Shown here one piece after another: positions 5,895 to 6,481 of a stretch of 6,481 nt of DNA. Numbering within the stretch: position 1 is the first letter of the stretch; every line of letters begins with the position of its first letter. The stretch is from assembly GCA_016763115.1 (NCBI GenBank), contig JAESUL010000038.1:1-6481 (forward strand), read 5' to 3'. The notes below the pieces were generated by a model. That model had not been told where the DNA came from and ran no database searches. It saw only the letters and a program-made list of their open reading frames with translations. The position numbers and the translations under genes were made by a program. The DNA comes from Phycisphaerales bacterium (lineage in GTDB: Bacteria > Planctomycetota > Phycisphaerae > Phycisphaerales > UBA1924).

Positions 5895-6481
5895 ATGCAG
5901 ACACTCACCGATATAAAAGGATTGCTCGATCTTGCGGGGCATGGGCCTAAGAAGGCGCTCGGGCAGAACTTCCTCTTTGACCATAACCTGATCAACAAAC
6001 TTATTAACGCTTCGGGCGTTGCCAAGGGCGATCTGGTGCTCGAGGTCGGGCCCGGGACCGGGGCGTTGACGGTTGCACTGCTCGATCGAGGCGTGCGGGT
6101 GGTGGCGATCGAACTCGATTCGGGGTTAGTCACGGTGCTCCGCGAAACGCTGAGCGCCAAGTACCCCAACCAGTTCACGCTGATCGAGGGCGATTGTTTG
6201 GCGACCAAGCGGGCGGTCAATGTCGATGTGATTCGGGTGCTGGGCGATGAAGAGTTCAAGCTGGTCGCCAACCTGCCCTACCAAGCGGCGACGCCTCTGA
6301 TGATTACGCTGATGACCAAGCACCCACGGTGTACCGGGGCGTTTACGACGATCCAGCGAGAGGTCGCCCAGCGGTTCGGGGCCGATTGCGGGTCCAAAAT
6401 CTATGGCACCGTCGGGGTCGTGGCCCAGTGCCTGGGCAAGATCGAGCATATTGCGACCCTGCAACCGAGTTGTTTCTGGCC
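5895..6481 (+). CDS. rsmA: 16S rRNA (adenine1518-N6/adenine1519-N6)-dimethyltransferase RsmA, 3' truncated by window edge
   Basis: RsmA (KsgA) transfers four methyl groups from SAM to two adjacent adenosines in helix 45 near the 3' end of 16S rRNA, a late checkpoint in 30S assembly. The first 195 residues are visible, of roughly 270-290 in the family; the frame is open at the right edge. Markers in order: PKKALGQNFL (18-27), the SAM-binding loop LEVGPGTGALT (49-59), the acidic end of strand two AIELD (71-75), GDCL (99-102), catalytic motif IV NLPYQAATPLM (126-136), TIQREVAQRF (152-161), GSKIYGTVGVVAQ (166-178) and PSCFW at the edge. Motif IV has Gln where E. coli has Asn (NLPYN); eukaryotic Dim1 proteins also carry NLPYQ, so activity is likely unaffected. 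The start follows the phosphatase stop by 5 nt; a G-rich stretch (5878-5882) is the only possible ribosome binding signal. With rimO at the other end, two 30S-modification genes flank this window. Confidence 0.93.
   Translation, partial: MQTLTDIKGLLDLAGHGPKKALGQNFLFDHNLINKLINASGVAKGDLVLEVGPGTGALTVALLDRGVRVVAIELDSGLVTVLRETLSAKYPNQFTLIEGDCLATKRAVNVDVIRVLGDEEFKLVANLPYQAATPLMITLMTKHPRCTGAFTTIQREVAQRFGADCGSKIYGTVGVVAQCLGKIEHIATLQPSCFW

Noticed and set aside
1..6481. CRISPR arrays, insertion sequences, tRNA or rRNA genes, attachment sites
   Set aside because: No spaced direct repeats, terminal inverted repeats, transposase motifs or tRNA-like cloverleaf sequences were seen; nearly all of the window is coding and gaps are about 100 nt at most.

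Overview
The window is a compact, GC-rich (about 60% or more by eye) bacterial chromosomal segment with every recognisable gene on the + strand. It reads as ordinary core-genome DNA, with no RNA gene, mobile element or CRISPR array. The taxonomic signal is limited. A divergent FtsW/MurG pair, start codons with little or no Shine-Dalgarno sequence, and heavily derived regulatory proteins suggest a planctomycete, perhaps of the Phycisphaerae type. That assignment is inference and has not been tested by any search.

Layout, left to right: the 3' end of rimO (ribosomal protein S12 methylthiotransferase); ftsW (SEDS peptidoglycan polymerase) and murG (lipid II synthase), 4 nt apart and clearly co-transcribed; a roughly 100-nt gap holding a hairpin and a plausible extended -10 promoter; a two-gene unit with a 4-nt ATGA overlap, made of an unrecognised protein with a receiver-like fold and a diguanylate cyclase with a degenerate receiver-like N-terminus; a Cof-type HAD phosphatase; and the 5' two thirds of rsmA/ksgA (16S rRNA dimethyladenosine transferase), cut by the window edge.

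FtsW and MurG supply the last cytoplasmic step of lipid II synthesis and its polymerisation at the septum. RimO and RsmA both modify the small ribosomal subunit (protein S12 and 16S rRNA). The two-gene signalling unit lies directly after murG, where classical division and cell-wall clusters continue with murC, ddl or ftsQ. It appears able to make c-di-GMP: the GGDEF active site and the RxxD inhibitory site are both intact. A working link between c-di-GMP and envelope growth is only a hypothesis from position.

The observations most worth a second look are this signalling pair, a FliM-like DELDALL motif at the C-terminus of its first protein, the possible leaderless promoter in front of it, and the loss of the HEQN motif in MurG. 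I see no convincing evidence of a wholly new system.
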